Below, piece by piece: positions 31,318-32,743 of a stretch of 32,743 nt of DNA. Source of the stretch: CAYQEC01 sp964569015 (GTDB lineage: Bacteria > Actinomycetota > Acidimicrobiia > Spongiisociales > UBA5794). The stretch's first letter is position 1. Each line of letters opens with the position of its first letter. Both the position numbers and the translations under genes were made by a program. The stretch is taken from NCBI GenBank assembly GCA_964569015.1, contig CAZMSN010000018.1, forward strand, positions 1 through 32,743, written 5' to 3'. Under the pieces are notes generated by a model. That model saw only the letters and a list, made by a program, of their open reading frames with translations. It ran no database searches and was not told the origin of the DNA.

Positions 31318-32727
31318 TCAGCTCGAACCGGCGATTCCCAGCCGCATCACGTTCGTCGTCGCCGCCTGCCTGGGTGGAATACCGGCGGCCAGTACGAACC
31401 CGTCACCGGGATGGACGATCCCCCGCGCCAGCAGGTCCTGCTCGGCGTGCAACATCATCTCGTCGGTGGAATCCACGGTGTCGAACCTGAACGGCGTGAC
31501 CCCGCTGTAGAGCGCCAGGAGCCGGTAGGTCGCGGGATGGGGCGTGTAGGCGATGATGCCGGCTCGGGGGCGGTACTTTGAAATGAGGCGCGCCGTGCTT
31601 CCCGATTCGGTGAACACGACCACCGCCTTCAGGTCGAGGCTCTGGGCGGCGTCGACGCACGCCTGGGCGATGGCGGAGGCAAAGCGGGCCTCGTCCTCGA
31701 GGAACTCGATCCCGGCCCCCTGATCGAAGACAGGATTGATCTCGGCGTCGCGGCAGATCTTGTCCATGGCAACCACCGCCCGCTCCGGGTACTTGCCGGC
31801 GGCGGTCTCCGCCGAGAGCATCACGGCATCGGTGCCGGCCAGCACCGCGGCCGACACATCGGTTACCTCGGCTCTGGTGGGACGAGGCGAGTTCGTCATC
31901 GACTCCAGCATCTCGGTGGCGGTGATGGAAACGCGTCCCCTGGTGTTGGTCCGGCGAAGGATGTCCATCTGGGCCCGTGGCACGCTCTCGAATGACAGCT
32001 CCACCCCGAGGTCGCCGCGGGCGACCATGATGCCGTGAGCCTCCTCCAGGATGCCGTCGAGGTTCCGGTAGCCGACGGTGCTCTCGATCTTGGCGATGAC
32101 CGGCGTCCCCGGCACCAGCTCCTTGACCCGCCGCAGATCCGCCGCCGATGACACGAATGAGACCGCGACGAGGTCCACACCGATCTCCCGCCCGAAGGCG
32201 AGGTCGGCTTCGTCCTTCTCGGAGACGATCGGCACGTCGATCGTGATGCCCGGGAACGCCACGCCCTTGTGGTTCGTGATCTCGCCGCCTTCGACGACCC
32301 TCGCCCTGGTGCGCTCTCCATCAGACTCCTCGGCCTCGAGCACGATCAGCCCGTCGCCGATCAGGATCCTGGCCCCGGCCTGGAGCGCGGCGCATTCGAG
32401 ATGCTTGACGTGGATCCGTTCCGAGGTGCCTTCCCCCTCGCCCGGCAACAGCTCCACGTGGGATCCCGCCCTCAGCGTCACGCTCCCCTCCGGGAACGTG
32501 CCAACCCTGATGCGAGGACCCTGGATGTCCTGGAGGATCGCCACCGGGACGTCGAGGCGATCGGAGGCGGCACGGACCCACTCGAAGAGCCGGCGATGGC
32601 TGTCGTGATCGCCGTGGGAGAAATTGAGGCGGGCCACGTTCATGCCGGCTTCGACGAGTCTGGTGATCGAGTCGGCGTCCGCCACCGCCGGGCCCAGCGT
32701 GGCGATGATCTTGGTCTTGCGTTCCAT
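31318..32727 (-). CDS. pyk: Pyruvate kinase
   Basis: 469 residues, the usual bacterial length. It transfers phosphate from phosphoenolpyruvate to ADP in the last step of glycolysis. Seen: MNVARLNFSHGDH for substrate and potassium binding, the B domain (about 70-165), IAKIES with the catalytic Lys, IMVARGDLGVE, TATEMLESM and MLSAETAAGKYP for metal and substrate binding, then the C-terminal regulatory domain (TESGSTARLISKYRP). ATG 32727 is supported by TAAGCT 7 nt upstream, giving a leaderless start. Confidence 0.96.
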   Translation of the reverse strand: MERKTKIIATLGPAVADADSITRLVEAGMNVARLNFSHGDHDSHRRLFEWVRAASDRLDVPVAILQDIQGPRIRVGTFPEGSVTLRAGSHVELLPGEGEGTSERIHVKHLECAALQAGARILIGDGLIVLEAEESDGERTRARVVEGGEITNHKGVAFPGITIDVPIVSEKDEADLAFGREIGVDLVAVSFVSSAADLRRVKELVPGTPVIAKIESTVGYRNLDGILEEAHGIMVARGDLGVELSFESVPRAQMDILRRTNTRGRVSITATEMLESMTNSPRPTRAEVTDVSAAVLAGTDAVMLSAETAAGKYPERAVVAMDKICRDAEINPVFDQGAGIEFLEDEARFASAIAQACVDAAQSLDLKAVVVFTESGSTARLISKYRPRAGIIAYTPHPATYRLLALYSGVTPFRFDTVDSTDEMMLHAEQDLLARGIVHPGDGFVLAAGIPPRQAATTNVMRLGIAGSS

Positions 32728-32734
32728 CGTGGCC

Positions 32735-32740
32735 AGCTTA
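32735..32740 (-). promoter_or_regulatory. -10 box for a leaderless pyk start
   Basis: On the minus strand TAAGCT is 7 nt before the ATG at 32727, near the window edge; any -35 lies outside the window. Confidence 0.45.
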
Positions 32741-32743
32741 GGG

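Overview
The window is about 69-70% GC by eye and reads as a chromosomal segment of an actinobacterium (Actinomycetota). The lineage evidence is a mycothiol S-conjugate amidase (Mca), DevS/DevR-type two-component proteins, frequent GTG starts, and many genes whose TANNNT -10 box lies only 6-8 nt before the start codon, as in leaderless actinobacterial transcripts. An uncultured Acidimicrobiia-like member is my best guess, but this is inference. A run of 100 N at 17036-17135 shows the source is a scaffolded draft assembly. I see no tRNA, rRNA, insertion sequence, prophage or CRISPR array.

Layout. 1-1178 (-): 5' part of a GH2 beta-mannosidase. 1334-4505: a respiratory locus, with a lipoprotein cytochrome c (-) divergent from a five-gene operon (+): two-helix membrane protein, b6-type cytochrome b, subunit IV-like protein, Rieske protein, membrane-anchored cytochrome c. 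4518-7115: a DevS-like GAF histidine kinase (-), divergent from a DevR-like regulator (+), then a second DevR-like regulator (+). 7125-7403: an array of 36-bp units in a 108-bp higher-order repeat. 7409-10996 (-): a UMF1-type transporter with a large inserted beta-rich domain, an alpha/beta hydrolase, a 143-aa unknown and a possible 57-aa protein. 11120-13075: LysR regulator (+) convergent with a GH130 mannoside phosphorylase (-). 13254-14096 (+): secreted lipoprotein nuclease. 14150-15923 (+): a strongly structured putative RNA leader, a 29-residue membrane peptide and an HD-GYP-like membrane protein. 15930-18435 (-): two tandem cell-wall amidases. 18506-20044 (-): P5C dehydrogenase. 20177-21838 (+): stand-alone receiver and a second UMF1 transporter. 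21835-22479 (-): phosphoribosyltransferase. 22521-23483 (+): lipid kinase. 23458-27198 (-): overlapping operon of two large GTPases and an MscS channel. 27442-29123 (-): Mca and a Cas4/RecB-like nuclease. 29232-31274 (+): VanW/PASTA envelope protein. 31318-32727 (-): pyruvate kinase.

How it fits together. The left third looks like a quinol:cytochrome c oxidoreductase with an adjacent gas/redox-type sensor pair that could control it. The middle and right hold envelope functions: amidases, VanW/PASTA protein, MscS, dynamin-like GTPases and lipid kinase. Several secreted proteins share Thr-rich linkers or tails. The items I find most worth following are the structured leader plus microprotein upstream of the HD-GYP protein, the translationally coupled GTPase-GTPase-MscS operon, the 108-bp repeat array, and the transporter with the inserted extracytoplasmic domain.
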